The notes under the pieces: model-generated | Seen by the model: the letters and a program-made list of their open reading frames with translations, nothing else | Told to the model about the DNA's origin: nothing | Databases searched by the model: none | From: Enterobacter cancerogenus | GTDB taxonomy: Bacteria > Pseudomonadota > Gammaproteobacteria > Enterobacterales > Enterobacteriaceae | Direction of reading: 5' to 3' | Assembly: GCF_019047785.1 (NCBI RefSeq) | Contig: NZ_CP077290.1 | Span: 3,038,001-3,102,000, forward strand | DNA length: 64,000 nt | Program-made: the position numbers and the translations under genes | Shown: positions 1 to 6,707 of the stretch, in pieces | How positions within the stretch are numbered: position 1 is the stretch's first letter | Layout: each line of letters opens with the position of its first letter

Positions 1-34
1 GTTGCACTCAATAACCTTCCAAAAGGACTGAGCC

Positions 35-1072
35 ATGACACTACATTGCGCATTTATTGGATTTGGAAAAAGCACCACTCGCTATCACCTTCCGTATGTT
101 CTCAATCGTAAAGACACCTGGCACGTGGCGCACATCTATCGCCGCAGCGCGAAGCCGGAAGAGCAGTCGCCTCAGTATTCCCACATTCATTTCACCAGCG
201 ATCTTGATGAGGTGTTAACGGATCCGCAGGTCCAACTGGTGATCGTCTGTACCCATGCCGACAGCCATTTCGACTACGCGAAACGCGCGCTGGAGGCGGG
301 CAAAAACGTGCTGGTGGAAAAACCCTTTACCCCGACGATTGCGGAAGCAAAAGAACTGTTCGCGCTGGCGAAAAGCAAAGGGCTGACCGTCACGCCGTAT
401 CAAAACCGCCGCTTTGACAGCTGCTTCCTCACCGCCAAAAAAGCGATTGAAAGCGGCAAGCTCGGCGAGATTGTCGAAATCGAAAGCCACTTTGACTACT
501 ACCGCCCGGTTGCGGAAACCAAACCCGGCCTGCCGCAGGATGGCTCTTTCTATGGCCTGGGCGTGCATACCATGGACCAGGTAATCTCCCTGTTTGGTCG
601 CCCGGATCATGTGGCTTATGACATCCGCAGCCTGCGCAATAAGGCCAACCCGGACGACACCTTTGAAGCGCAGCTGTTCTTTGGCGATCTCAAGGCCATC
701 GTCAAAACCAGCCATCTGGTGAAAATCGACTACCCGAAATTTATCATTCATGGCACCAAAGGCTCGTTTATCAAATACGGTATTGACCAGCAGGAGACCA
801 GCCTGAAGGCCAATATCATGCCGGGTGAGCCGGGCTTTGCGGCGGATGATTCCGTGGGCGTGCTCGAGTACGTCAACGACGACGGCGTGACGGTCCGGGA
901 AGCGTGGGCCCCGGAATCAGGCGACTATGGCCGGGTCTACGATGCGCTGTATGACACTCTCACAAACGGCGCGCCGAATTACGTCAAGGAATCTGACGTA
1001 CTCACGAACCTGGAGATCCTGGAACGCGCCTTTGAGCAGGCATCACCTGCCACGGTAACCCTCGCGAAATAA
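35..1072 (+). CDS. yhhX: Gfo/Idh/MocA-family oxidoreductase YhhX
   Basis: A 345-residue cytosolic NAD(P)-dependent oxidoreductase of the Gfo/Idh/MocA family; its physiological substrate is not established. An N-terminal Rossmann nucleotide-binding loop is visible (GFGKSTT at residues 9-15), and the family EKPF motif lies at residues 95-98. The C-terminal half is the usual alpha/beta substrate and dimerisation domain. Length and sequence agree closely with E. coli YhhX. The ATG is preceded by AAAAGGA at suitable spacing, so the start is well supported. In E. coli the small RNA gene ryhB lies just upstream, which here would fall outside the left edge. Identification is secure, function only at family level. 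Confidence 0.95.
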   Translation: MTLHCAFIGFGKSTTRYHLPYVLNRKDTWHVAHIYRRSAKPEEQSPQYSHIHFTSDLDEVLTDPQVQLVIVCTHADSHFDYAKRALEAGKNVLVEKPFTPTIAEAKELFALAKSKGLTVTPYQNRRFDSCFLTAKKAIESGKLGEIVEIESHFDYYRPVAETKPGLPQDGSFYGLGVHTMDQVISLFGRPDHVAYDIRSLRNKANPDDTFEAQLFFGDLKAIVKTSHLVKIDYPKFIIHGTKGSFIKYGIDQQETSLKANIMPGEPGFAADDSVGVLEYVNDDGVTVREAWAPESGDYGRVYDALYDTLTNGAPNYVKESDVLTNLEILERAFEQASPATVTLAK

Positions 1073-1082
1073 GCTGAAAAGG

Positions 1083-1128
1083 CTCCTCTGGACTCGTTCA
1101 AATATTTTGTACAGAGGAGTCAATTTTC
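1083..1128 (+). terminator. Inverted repeat after yhhX, possible terminator
   Basis: CTCCTCTG at 1083-1090 and CAGAGGAG at 1112-1119 are perfect complements separated by a 21-base loop, followed by a short T-containing tail. The long loop makes it a weak terminator candidate; it could equally be a leader structure for yhhW. Confidence 0.35.
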
Positions 1129-1195
1129 ACCCTCTATGATCCCAGACCGTTTGCGTCCACACTTACTCCATCGAAACGAACTGAGGGTGAAAACA

Positions 1196-1891
1196 ATGAT
1201 CTACTTACGCAAAGCAAACGAACGTGGTCACGCGAATCATGGCTGGCTGGACTCATGGCATTCATTCTCGTTTGCTGACTATTACGATCCGAATTTCATG
1301 GGCTTCTCGGCACTGCGCGTGATCAACGACGACGTGATTGACGCAGGCCAGGGCTTCGGTACCCACCCGCATAAAGACATGGAAATCCTGACCTATGTGC
1401 TCGAAGGTGCCGTAGCGCACAAAGACAGCATGGGTAACGAAGAGCAGGTTCCGGCCGGTGAGTTCCAGATCATGAGTGCGGGTACCGGTGTGCGTCACTC
1501 GGAATACAACCCGAGCAAAACGGAAAAACTGCACCTGTATCAAATCTGGATCATTCCAGAAGAAACCGGCATCACGCCGCGCTACGAGCAGCGCCGCTTC
1601 GACGCTAAACAGGGCAAACAGCTGGTGCTCTCTCCGGATGCGCGTGAAGGTTCCCTGAAGGTGCACCAGGATATGGAACTGTACCGCTGGGCGCTGGCGA
1701 AAGACGAGCAGTCCGTCCATCAGATTGCCGCTAACCGCCGCGTGTGGATCCAGGTGGTGAAAGGTGACGTCACCATTAACGGCACCAAAGCGACAACGGC
1801 GGATGGCCTGGCCATCTGGGACGAGCAGGCGATCTCCGTTCACGCCGACGGCGAAAGCGAAATTCTGCTTTTCGACCTGCCGCCAGTATAA
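1196..1891 (+). CDS. yhhW: Pirin family protein YhhW (quercetin 2,3-dioxygenase type)
   Basis: A 231-residue bicupin of the pirin family. The E. coli homologue binds a metal and shows quercetin 2,3-dioxygenase activity; the natural substrate is unknown. The N-terminal cupin shows the metal-binding histidines in GTHPHKDMEIL and the second set in RHSEYN. An upstream in-frame extension to 1136 exists, but the start at 1196 is chosen because GAGGGTGA lies directly upstream and the product then begins MIYLRKANERGHANHGW, like other YhhW proteins. It lies between yhhX and gntR in the same orientation, as in E. coli. Confidence 0.95.
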   Translation: MIYLRKANERGHANHGWLDSWHSFSFADYYDPNFMGFSALRVINDDVIDAGQGFGTHPHKDMEILTYVLEGAVAHKDSMGNEEQVPAGEFQIMSAGTGVRHSEYNPSKTEKLHLYQIWIIPEETGITPRYEQRRFDAKQGKQLVLSPDAREGSLKVHQDMELYRWALAKDEQSVHQIAANRRVWIQVVKGDVTINGTKATTADGLAIWDEQAISVHADGESEILLFDLPPV

Positions 1892-1898
1892 ATAATTT

Positions 1899-1936
1899 CT
1901 CAACCTTCCCTTTAATCGGGGAAGGTTGAGCTTTGT
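1899..1936 (+). terminator. Rho-independent terminator after yhhW
   Basis: CTCAACCTTCCC (1899-1910) pairs perfectly with GGGAAGGTTGAG (1919-1930) around an 8-base loop, and is followed by CTTTGT. It separates yhhW from gntR. The T-run is short, so termination may be partial. Confidence 0.65.
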
Positions 1937-1982
1937 CCGTGATAAACTGAGAAAATCTCTCACTTCAAGATTTCTCAGGACG

Positions 1983-2978
1983 ATGAAAAAGAAACGCCCC
2001 GTACTTCAGGATGTCGCCGATCGCGTTGGTGTGACCAAAATGACGGTCAGCCGTTTTCTACGTAACCCGGAACAGGTTTCCGTGGCGTTGCGTGGCAAGA
2101 TTGCCGCTGCCCTTGATGAACTGGGTTATATCCCCAACCGCGCACCCGATATTCTCTCCAATGCTACCAGCCGTGCGGTGGGTGTCCTGCTTCCTTCCCT
2201 GACCAACCAGGTCTTTGCCGAAGTGCTGCGCGGTATCGAAAGCGTAACCGATGCGTTCGGTTATCAGACCATGCTCGCCCACTATGGGTACAAGCCTGAA
2301 CTGGAAGAAGAACGTCTTGAATCGATGCTTTCCTGGAACATCGACGGCCTGATTTTAACGGAACGTACTCACACCCCGCGGACCCTCAAAATGATTGAAG
2401 TGGCCGGTATTCCGGTGGTGGAGCTGATGGACAGCCAGTCGCCGTGTCTCGACATTGCCGTCGGCTTTGATAACTTCGAAGCGGCTCGCCAGATGACCGC
2501 CGCCATCATTGCGCGCGGACATCGCCACGTGGCGTACCTGGGGGCGCGTCTGGATGAACGTACTATCATCAAACAGAAGGGATACGAGCAGGCGATGCTC
2601 GACGCCGGTTTAACCCCGTACAGCGTGATGGTGGAGCAGTCGTCCTCCTACACCTCGGGCATTGAGCTGATGCGTCAGGCGCGACGTGAGTATCCGCAAC
2701 TGGACGGTATATTCTGCACCAACGATGACCTTGCGGTTGGGGCGGCGTTCGAGTGTCAGCGTCTGGGCCTTTCCATCCCGCGTGATATGGCGATTGCCGG
2801 TTTCCACGGCCACGATATCGGGCAGGTGATGGAGCCGCGTCTGGCCAGTGTCCTGACGCCGCGTGAGCGCATGGGCCGTATTGGTGCAGAACGCCTGCTG
2901 GCGCGCATTCGTGGCGAGGTGGTTACCCCTAAAATGTTAGATTTAGGTTTCACCTTGTCACCGGGTGGATCTATTTAA
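1983..2978 (+). CDS. gntR: Gluconate operon repressor GntR
   Basis: A 331-residue LacI-family repressor of the GntI gluconate system. The N-terminal helix-turn-helix is at about residues 7-27 (VLQDVADRVGVTKMTVSRF), followed by a hinge and a periplasmic-binding-protein-like effector domain that senses gluconate. The open frame extends upstream to 1926, but ATG 1983 gives the known start MKKKRPVLQDV and full family length. It is followed by gntK and gntU, with operator-like palindromes at 3058-3086. A second matching set lies before gntT about 27 kb away, so this repressor probably coordinates both loci. Confidence 0.97.
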   Translation: MKKKRPVLQDVADRVGVTKMTVSRFLRNPEQVSVALRGKIAAALDELGYIPNRAPDILSNATSRAVGVLLPSLTNQVFAEVLRGIESVTDAFGYQTMLAHYGYKPELEEERLESMLSWNIDGLILTERTHTPRTLKMIEVAGIPVVELMDSQSPCLDIAVGFDNFEAARQMTAAIIARGHRHVAYLGARLDERTIIKQKGYEQAMLDAGLTPYSVMVEQSSSYTSGIELMRQARREYPQLDGIFCTNDDLAVGAAFECQRLGLSIPRDMAIAGFHGHDIGQVMEPRLASVLTPRERMGRIGAERLLARIRGEVVTPKMLDLGFTLSPGGSI

Positions 2979-2987
2979 GCTGACAAA

Positions 2988-3003
2988 TTTGAAGTAGCTC
3001 ACA
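2988..3003 (+). promoter_or_regulatory. CRP-like site upstream of gntK
   Basis: TTTGA-AGTAGC-TCACA matches the CRP half-sites TGTGA and TCACA at 9 of 10 positions with the correct 6-base spacer. It lies between gntR and gntK, upstream of the GntR operators. Catabolite control of gntKU is known in E. coli. The binding here is inferred. Confidence 0.55.
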
Positions 3004-3057
3004 CTTATTTACTTCGCGCACGTTTGGATATTGCTTCTCTAAAGTCCCGGCAGGACA

Positions 3058-3086
3058 ATGTTACCGATAACTGTTACCCGTAACAA
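3058..3086 (+). promoter_or_regulatory. Tandem GntR operators before gntK
   Basis: Two abutting palindromes are visible: ATGTTACCGATAACT at 3058-3072 and CTGTTACCCGTAACAA at 3071-3086. Both fit the GntR operator pattern seen in E. coli gnt promoters. They end 18 bases before the gntK start codon, so repressor binding would block the promoter or early transcription of gntKU. A related set lies upstream of gntT (30514-30668). Confidence 0.75.
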
Positions 3087-3104
3087 TTGACTGAGGGACA
3101 CCCT

Positions 3105-3632
3105 TTGAGCACGACTAATCATGATCACCACGTTTACGTCCTGATGGGCGTTTCCGGTAGCGGTAAATCAGCCGTGGCCAGCGAAGTGGCGCATCAACTC
3201 CATGCGGCGTTTCTTGATGGCGACTTCCTCCATCCGCGCAGCAACATCATGAAAATGGCCTCAGGCGAGCCGCTGAACGACGACGATCGCAAACCGTGGC
3301 TGCAGGCGCTGAACGACGCCGCTTTTGCCATGCAGCGCACCAACAAAGTGTCTTTAATTGTCTGCTCCGCCCTGAAAAAAACCTATCGTGACCTGCTGCG
3401 TGACGGCAACCCGAACCTTTCTTTCATCTATCTGAAGGGCGATTTCGAGGTGATTGAAAACCGTCTGAAAGCGCGTAAAGGCCACTTCTTTAAGACCCAG
3501 ATGCTGGTAACGCAGTTCGAGGCGTTGCAGGAGCCGGGTGCGGACGAGCAGGACGTATTGGTGGTTGATATCGATCAACCGCTTGACGGTGTTGTCGCCA
3601 GCACCATCGAGGTTATTACTAAAAGGCAGTAA
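3105..3632 (+). CDS. gntK: Gluconokinase, thermoresistant (GntK)
   Basis: A 175-residue cytosolic kinase that phosphorylates gluconate to 6-phosphogluconate for the Entner-Doudoroff and pentose phosphate pathways. The Walker A loop GVSGSGKS is at residues 15-22. The start is a TTG at 3105 (product MSTTNHDHH), preceded by GAGGGA six bases away. A further in-frame TTG at 3087 lies next to the operator and is not preferred. gntU follows after three bases, so the two are co-transcribed. Length and sequence match E. coli GntK. Confidence 0.95.
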   Translation: MSTTNHDHHVYVLMGVSGSGKSAVASEVAHQLHAAFLDGDFLHPRSNIMKMASGEPLNDDDRKPWLQALNDAAFAMQRTNKVSLIVCSALKKTYRDLLRDGNPNLSFIYLKGDFEVIENRLKARKGHFFKTQMLVTQFEALQEPGADEQDVLVVDIDQPLDGVVASTIEVITKRQ

Positions 3633-3635
3633 GTT

Positions 3636-4976
3636 TTGAGTACATTAACGCTTGTTTTGACAGCCGTAGGCTCGGTATTGCTGCTGCTGTTTTTGGTGAT
3701 GAAGGCGCGTATGCACGCCTTTGTTGCTTTGATGGTGGTGTCTATTGGCGCCGGTCTCTTTTCCGGTATGCCGCTCGATAAAATCGCCGCGACGATGGAA
3801 AAAGGGATGGGCGGCACGCTGGGCTTCCTGGCGATTGTGGTGGCGTTGGGCGCGATGTTCGGCAAGATTTTGCACGAGACGGGCGCGGTCGACCAGATTG
3901 CCGTCAAAATGCTGAAATCCTTCGGCCACAACCGCGCGCACTATGCGATTGGCCTGGCGGGCCTGATTTGCGCGCTGCCGCTGTTTTTTGAGGTAGCCGT
4001 TGTGCTGCTGATAAGCGTAGCGTTCTCGATGGCGCGCCACACCGGCACTAACCTCGTGAAGCTGGTCATTCCGCTGTTTGCGGGCGTGGCGGCAGCGGCG
4101 GCGTTTCTGCTCCCGGGACCTGCGCCAATGCTGCTGGCTTCCCAGATGCACGCCGACTTCGGCTGGATGATCCTGATCGGCCTGTGCGCGGCCATCCCGG
4201 GGATGATTATCGCCGGGCCGCTGTGGGGTAACTTCATCAGCCGCTACGTTGAGCTGCACATTCCGGATGACATCACCGAGCCGCACCTTGGCGAAGGCAA
4301 AATGCCGTCCTTCGGCTTCAGCCTGTCGCTGATCCTGCTCCCGCTGGTGCTGGTTGGCCTGAAAACCATCGCCGCACGTTTCGTGCCGGAAGGCTCTACC
4401 TCCTACGAGTGGTTTGAGTTTATCGGTCACCCCTTCACCGCGATCCTGGTAGCGTGTCTGGTGGCAATTTACGGTCTGGCGATGCGTCAGGGCATGCCGA
4501 AAGACAGGGTGATGGAGGTCTGCGGCGCGGCGCTGCAACCTGCGGGGATTATCCTGCTGGTGATCGGCGCAGGCGGGGTGTTCAAGCAGGTGCTGGTGGA
4601 TTCCGGCGTCGGCCCGGCGCTCGGCGAAGCGCTGACGGGCATGGGTCTGCCGATTGCAGTGACCTGCTTCGTGCTGGCGGCTGCGGTACGTATCATCCAG
4701 GGCTCTGCGACCGTGGCGTGCTTAACGGCGGTAGGTCTGGTGATGCCGGTGATTGAACAGCTGAACTACTCTGGCGCGCAGATGGCGGCGCTCTCTATCT
4801 GTATCGCGGGCGGGTCTATCGTGGTGTCTCACGTTAACGACGCCGGCTTCTGGCTGTTCGGTAAATTTACCGGCGCGACCGAAGCGCAAACCCTCAAGAC
4901 CTGGACGCTGATGGAAACCATCCTCGGCACCACGGGCGCGATTGTCGGGATGATTGCGTTTTCGTTGTTGAGCTGA
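3636..4976 (+). CDS. gntU: Low-affinity gluconate transporter GntU
   Basis: A 446-residue inner-membrane permease of the GntP family that imports gluconate with proton symport. The sequence is a near-continuous series of hydrophobic segments, with the family signature NDAGFWLFGKF near the C-terminus. It begins with a TTG codon at 3636, with AAAAGG nine bases upstream and only three bases after the gntK stop. It is paralogous to the high-affinity GntT encoded at 29177-30493, which lets the cell use gluconate across a wide concentration range. Confidence 0.95.
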   Translation: MSTLTLVLTAVGSVLLLLFLVMKARMHAFVALMVVSIGAGLFSGMPLDKIAATMEKGMGGTLGFLAIVVALGAMFGKILHETGAVDQIAVKMLKSFGHNRAHYAIGLAGLICALPLFFEVAVVLLISVAFSMARHTGTNLVKLVIPLFAGVAAAAAFLLPGPAPMLLASQMHADFGWMILIGLCAAIPGMIIAGPLWGNFISRYVELHIPDDITEPHLGEGKMPSFGFSLSLILLPLVLVGLKTIAARFVPEGSTSYEWFEFIGHPFTAILVACLVAIYGLAMRQGMPKDRVMEVCGAALQPAGIILLVIGAGGVFKQVLVDSGVGPALGEALTGMGLPIAVTCFVLAAAVRIIQGSATVACLTAVGLVMPVIEQLNYSGAQMAALSICIAGGSIVVSHVNDAGFWLFGKFTGATEAQTLKTWTLMETILGTTGAIVGMIAFSLLS

Positions 4977-4986
4977 CGTTTGTTTT

Positions 4987-5026
4987 CTCCCTCTCCCTGT
5001 GGGAGAGGGGCGGGGTGAGGGCATCA
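4987..5026 (+). repeat. Dispersed repeat family A, copy 1
   Basis: A 40-base unit with core CTCTCCC-TGT-GGGAGAG followed by a GGGGTGAGGGCATCA tail. It is one of six copies in the window (also 5888, 19193, 21263, 29096, 41848). The core is a perfect hairpin lying just after gntU, so it may contribute to transcript ends. Inverted relative to the copy at 5888-5927, it flanks the small island between them. Confidence 0.8.
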
Positions 5027-5047
5027 AGCCGCAGAGGTCGTATTTTT

Positions 5048-5129
5048 GTCGGGTGGCGGCTTCGCCTTACCCAACCTACAAAACCCTGAATCATAGGCCG
5101 GGTAAGCGCTAGCGCCACCCGGCTTTTTT
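5048..5129. repeat. REP/BIME pair after gntU
   Basis: Two REP-like units face each other: GTCGGGTGGCGGCTTCGCC and onward (5048-5080) and TAGGCCGGGTAAGCGCTAGC and onward (5094-5129). They form an imperfect hairpin ending in TTTTTT on the plus strand. The second unit runs up to the stop codon of the minus-strand eta-like frame. Confidence 0.8.
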
Positions 5130-5574
5130 ACAGCGGCACGGTACCTTCCATCGTACGTAGCCAGCGCGGCGCTTTCAGCGTATCACTGTAAAATCCCACT
5201 AAATCCTGCAACAAATCTCCTGCGACCCTTTCATCACTCCCCAATAGCGAGCGAGCCAACAGCAATTGCGTTAACAGTTGGCAGTATCGCCCCAACTGAT
5301 CCACTTCCGGTTCGAAGACCGGCATATCCAGCGGTAGGTCATCCACCGTCAGGCTTGCTTTTAAATGTTCCGGAACAGGTTCAAGCAGCGTGGACTGGAG
5401 CAGGGCGAGGCAGGCGGAAAGCCGTCCGCATAGCGCCATCTTATGTGCCAGATTTTCACATTCAACCAGTACGTCTACGAATCGCTCGCAGTTGTCTGCC
5501 AGCGCGGTGAAATCGGTGGTGTGATCGAATGGGGTGGTGAATAAAGCGTGAGAAAAGCCAGGGATAGTAGTTAT
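5128..5574 (-). CDS. Eta-like protein of a P4-type immunity cassette
   Basis: A minus-strand frame of about 148 residues ending at a TAA next to the REP pair. Canonical ATG initiation is possible only at 5439, giving 103 residues. The same frame stays open upstream and reads naturally from an ATA codon at 5574-5572 (product xTTIPGFSHALFTTPFDH), with AGAGG seven bases before it. Length and position directly behind a C4-type antisense RNA and its second target pair match phage P4 eta (orf151). This is inferred from layout and size; I could not search for similarity. The protein has no signal peptide or membrane segment and is rich in leucine. An overlapping second frame (nested kil in P4) runs to 5462 but has no ordinary start downstream of the target sites. 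Confidence 0.5.
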   Translation of the reverse strand: MTTIPGFSHALFTTPFDHTTDFTALADNCERFVDVLVECENLAHKMALCGRLSACLALLQSTLLEPVPEHLKASLTVDDLPLDMPVFEPEVDQLGRYCQLLTQLLLARSLLGSDERVAGDLLQDLVGFYSDTLKAPRWLRTMEGTVPL

Positions 5575-5584
5575 ATGACTGCCT

Positions 5585-5592
5585 CTGATGAG
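5585..5592 (-). promoter_or_regulatory. Antisense target site b2
   Basis: CTCATCAG on the minus strand is exactly complementary to CTGATGAG in the antisense RNA (5668-5661). It overlaps the start of AGAGG, the likely ribosome-binding site of the eta-like frame, so pairing here could block translation and expose the transcript to termination. Confidence 0.6.
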
Positions 5593-5612
5593 TTGAAGAG
5601 ACCGCCACAGGA

Positions 5613-5622
5613 GGGACCAACC
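5613..5622 (-). promoter_or_regulatory. Antisense target site a2
   Basis: GGTTGGTCCC on the minus strand contains GTTGGTCC, complementary over 8 bases to GGACCAAC in the antisense RNA (5653-5646). The same decamer recurs at 5765-5774 upstream of the RNA. This duplicated target on both sides of an internal antisense segment is the seqA/seqB/seqC plan of phage P4. Confidence 0.65.
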
Positions 5623-5626
5623 TCAC

Positions 5627-5706
5627 GGGTGGCGGACTGAACGGCGTTGGTCCTACCGGCCTCATCAGCTACCGGCGCGCCTTACGGCGCCACCGTCCAG
5701 CCCACC
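5627..5706 (-). ncRNA. C4/CI-type antisense immunity RNA
   Basis: About 80 bases fold with a closing stem of CTGGACGG (5700-5693) to CCGTTCAG (5644-5637), one G-U pair, extended by GGTGG to CCACC. Inside are the hairpin GGCGCC-GTAA-GGCGC and a CCGG/CCGG stem whose loop carries CTGATGAG. GGACCAAC lies next to it. These two segments match target pairs on both sides: a1/b1 upstream and a2/b2 downstream. This is the arrangement described for C4 RNA of phages P1 and P7 and CI RNA of P4, where a processed leader RNA silences its own operon. Exact ends are estimated from the structure. Confidence 0.75.
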
Positions 5707-5750
5707 AGTGAGGTGTAACTGGCCACGCGATAAAAAAGCGTTTTATCACG

Positions 5751-5757
5751 GATGAGG
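5751..5757 (-). promoter_or_regulatory. Antisense target site b1
   Basis: CCTCATC on the minus strand is exactly complementary to GATGAGG in the antisense RNA (5666-5660). It follows target a1 with the same order as a2 then b2 downstream. Confidence 0.55.
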
Positions 5758-5763
5758 ATTACA

Positions 5764-5775
5764 GGGGACCAACCC
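5764..5775 (-). promoter_or_regulatory. Antisense target site a1
   Basis: GGGTTGGTCCCC on the minus strand contains GTTGGTCC, complementary to GGACCAAC of the antisense RNA. With its flanks (CAGGG and CCCTG) it can also form its own small hairpin. Immediately upstream is a second hairpin, CGCCTG-CAAAAT-CAGGCG. Confidence 0.6.
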
Positions 5776-5803
5776 TGACGCCTGATTTTGCAGGCGCGGC
5801 AAG

Positions 5804-5832
5804 AAGATACTGCTTTGCCGAGTGGGTGGCAA
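5804..5832 (-). promoter_or_regulatory. Promoter of the immunity cassette (PLE-like)
   Basis: Minus strand TTGCCA (5832-5827), a 17-base spacer, then TATCTT (5809-5804). These match the sigma-70 hexamers at 5 of 6 and 4 of 6 positions. It would start transcription around 5797, just before target a1, which is where the P4 PLE promoter lies relative to seqA. Confidence 0.55.
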
Positions 5833-5887
5833 GAGAGGCTCTGGAAGGCGGCTCGCAAAACGAAGGATTATTTTTGATGGTGCGGCC

Positions 5888-5927
5888 TGATGCCCTCACC
5901 CCACCCCTCTCCCACAGGGAGAGGGAG
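5888..5927 (-). repeat. Dispersed repeat family A, copy 2
   Basis: Minus-strand copy of the 40-base unit (plus strand begins TGATGCCCTCACCCCACCCC). It lies just downstream of the yhgN stop codon and is inverted relative to copy 1 at 4987-5026. Confidence 0.8.
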
Positions 5928-5935
5928 CAAACATC

Positions 5936-6529
5936 CTAACCTTTCATCCACGCCCGAATTCCGTCCAGGAACATCTGTGTTGCCATCATTACCAGAATCA
6001 GCCCCATCAGGCGTTCGAGGGCGTTCACCCCTTTCTCACCCAGCAGGCGCAGGAACAGTGACGACTGAAGCAGGATGATGAACGTCCCGCCCCATGCGAT
6101 CAGCAGGGCAATCACCAGGTGGCTCATCTGATTTGGATATTGATGCGACAGCAGCATCAGCGTGGCCAGAATTGTCGGTCCGGCCACCAGCGGGATGGCG
6201 AGCGGTACGATAAACGGCTCCTCACCTGCTGGCAGGCCGCTGCTGCTGCCTTCGGCGCTGGGGAAAATCATCTTAATGGCGATCAGGAACAGAATAATCC
6301 CGCCGGAAATCGAGACCGTTTCGGCGCGTAAATTCAGGAAGGCGAGGATCTTTTCTCCGGCGAACAGGAAGATAAACATCACCAGCAGCGCGATAAGCAG
6401 CTCGCGGATCATGATCGCCCGGCGACGCTTCGGCTCGGTGTGTTTCAGCACCGACATGAAGATGGGCAGGTTGCCGAGTGGATCCATAATTAAGATTAAT
6501 AAAACCGCGGCGGAAATGATTTCGCTCAT
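5936..6529 (-). CDS. yhgN: MarC-family inner-membrane protein YhgN
   Basis: A 197-residue polytopic inner-membrane protein of the MarC/NAAT family with about six hydrophobic segments. The family signature DPLGNLPIF lies near residues 16-24. Its function is not firmly established. The ATG at 6529 follows AGGGAT at suitable distance. It is divergent from asd as in E. coli, with 178 bases between them. Length equals that of E. coli YhgN. Confidence 0.93.
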   Translation of the reverse strand: MSEIISAAVLLILIMDPLGNLPIFMSVLKHTEPKRRRAIMIRELLIALLVMFIFLFAGEKILAFLNLRAETVSISGGIILFLIAIKMIFPSAEGSSSGLPAGEEPFIVPLAIPLVAGPTILATLMLLSHQYPNQMSHLVIALLIAWGGTFIILLQSSLFLRLLGEKGVNALERLMGLILVMMATQMFLDGIRAWMKG

Positions 6530-6707
6530 GGTGCGTTATCCCTGAATGTTTATATGGTTATTCTCATGATTAGCTGCTTTTCTGATTGCAGGGCTATCAT
6601 CGATTAATTTCGCTTGCGACTTTGGCAGCATTTTGTAATGTGAAGCATATCCCAGTTGAATACTGGTTTGCACAAACAGCACACACCCTCAGCAGGAAAT
6701 AATAGCT

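Noticed and set aside
5462..5665. A 67-codon minus-strand frame overlapping the eta-like gene, candidate for a nested kil gene.
   Set aside because: Its only ATG lies inside the antisense RNA (the CTGATGAG segment), and downstream of the target sites there is no ATG, GTG or TTG. A kil homologue cannot be supported without a database comparison.
5646..5670. CTGATGAG resembling the core of a hammerhead ribozyme.
   Set aside because: The required GAAA partner and three-way stem arrangement are missing, whereas the sequence is fully explained as antisense segment b' with two matching targets.
6530..6707. Possible lysine riboswitch upstream of asd.
   Set aside because: Only 178 bases separate yhgN and asd, and no multi-helix aptamer or terminator-like expression platform is apparent.
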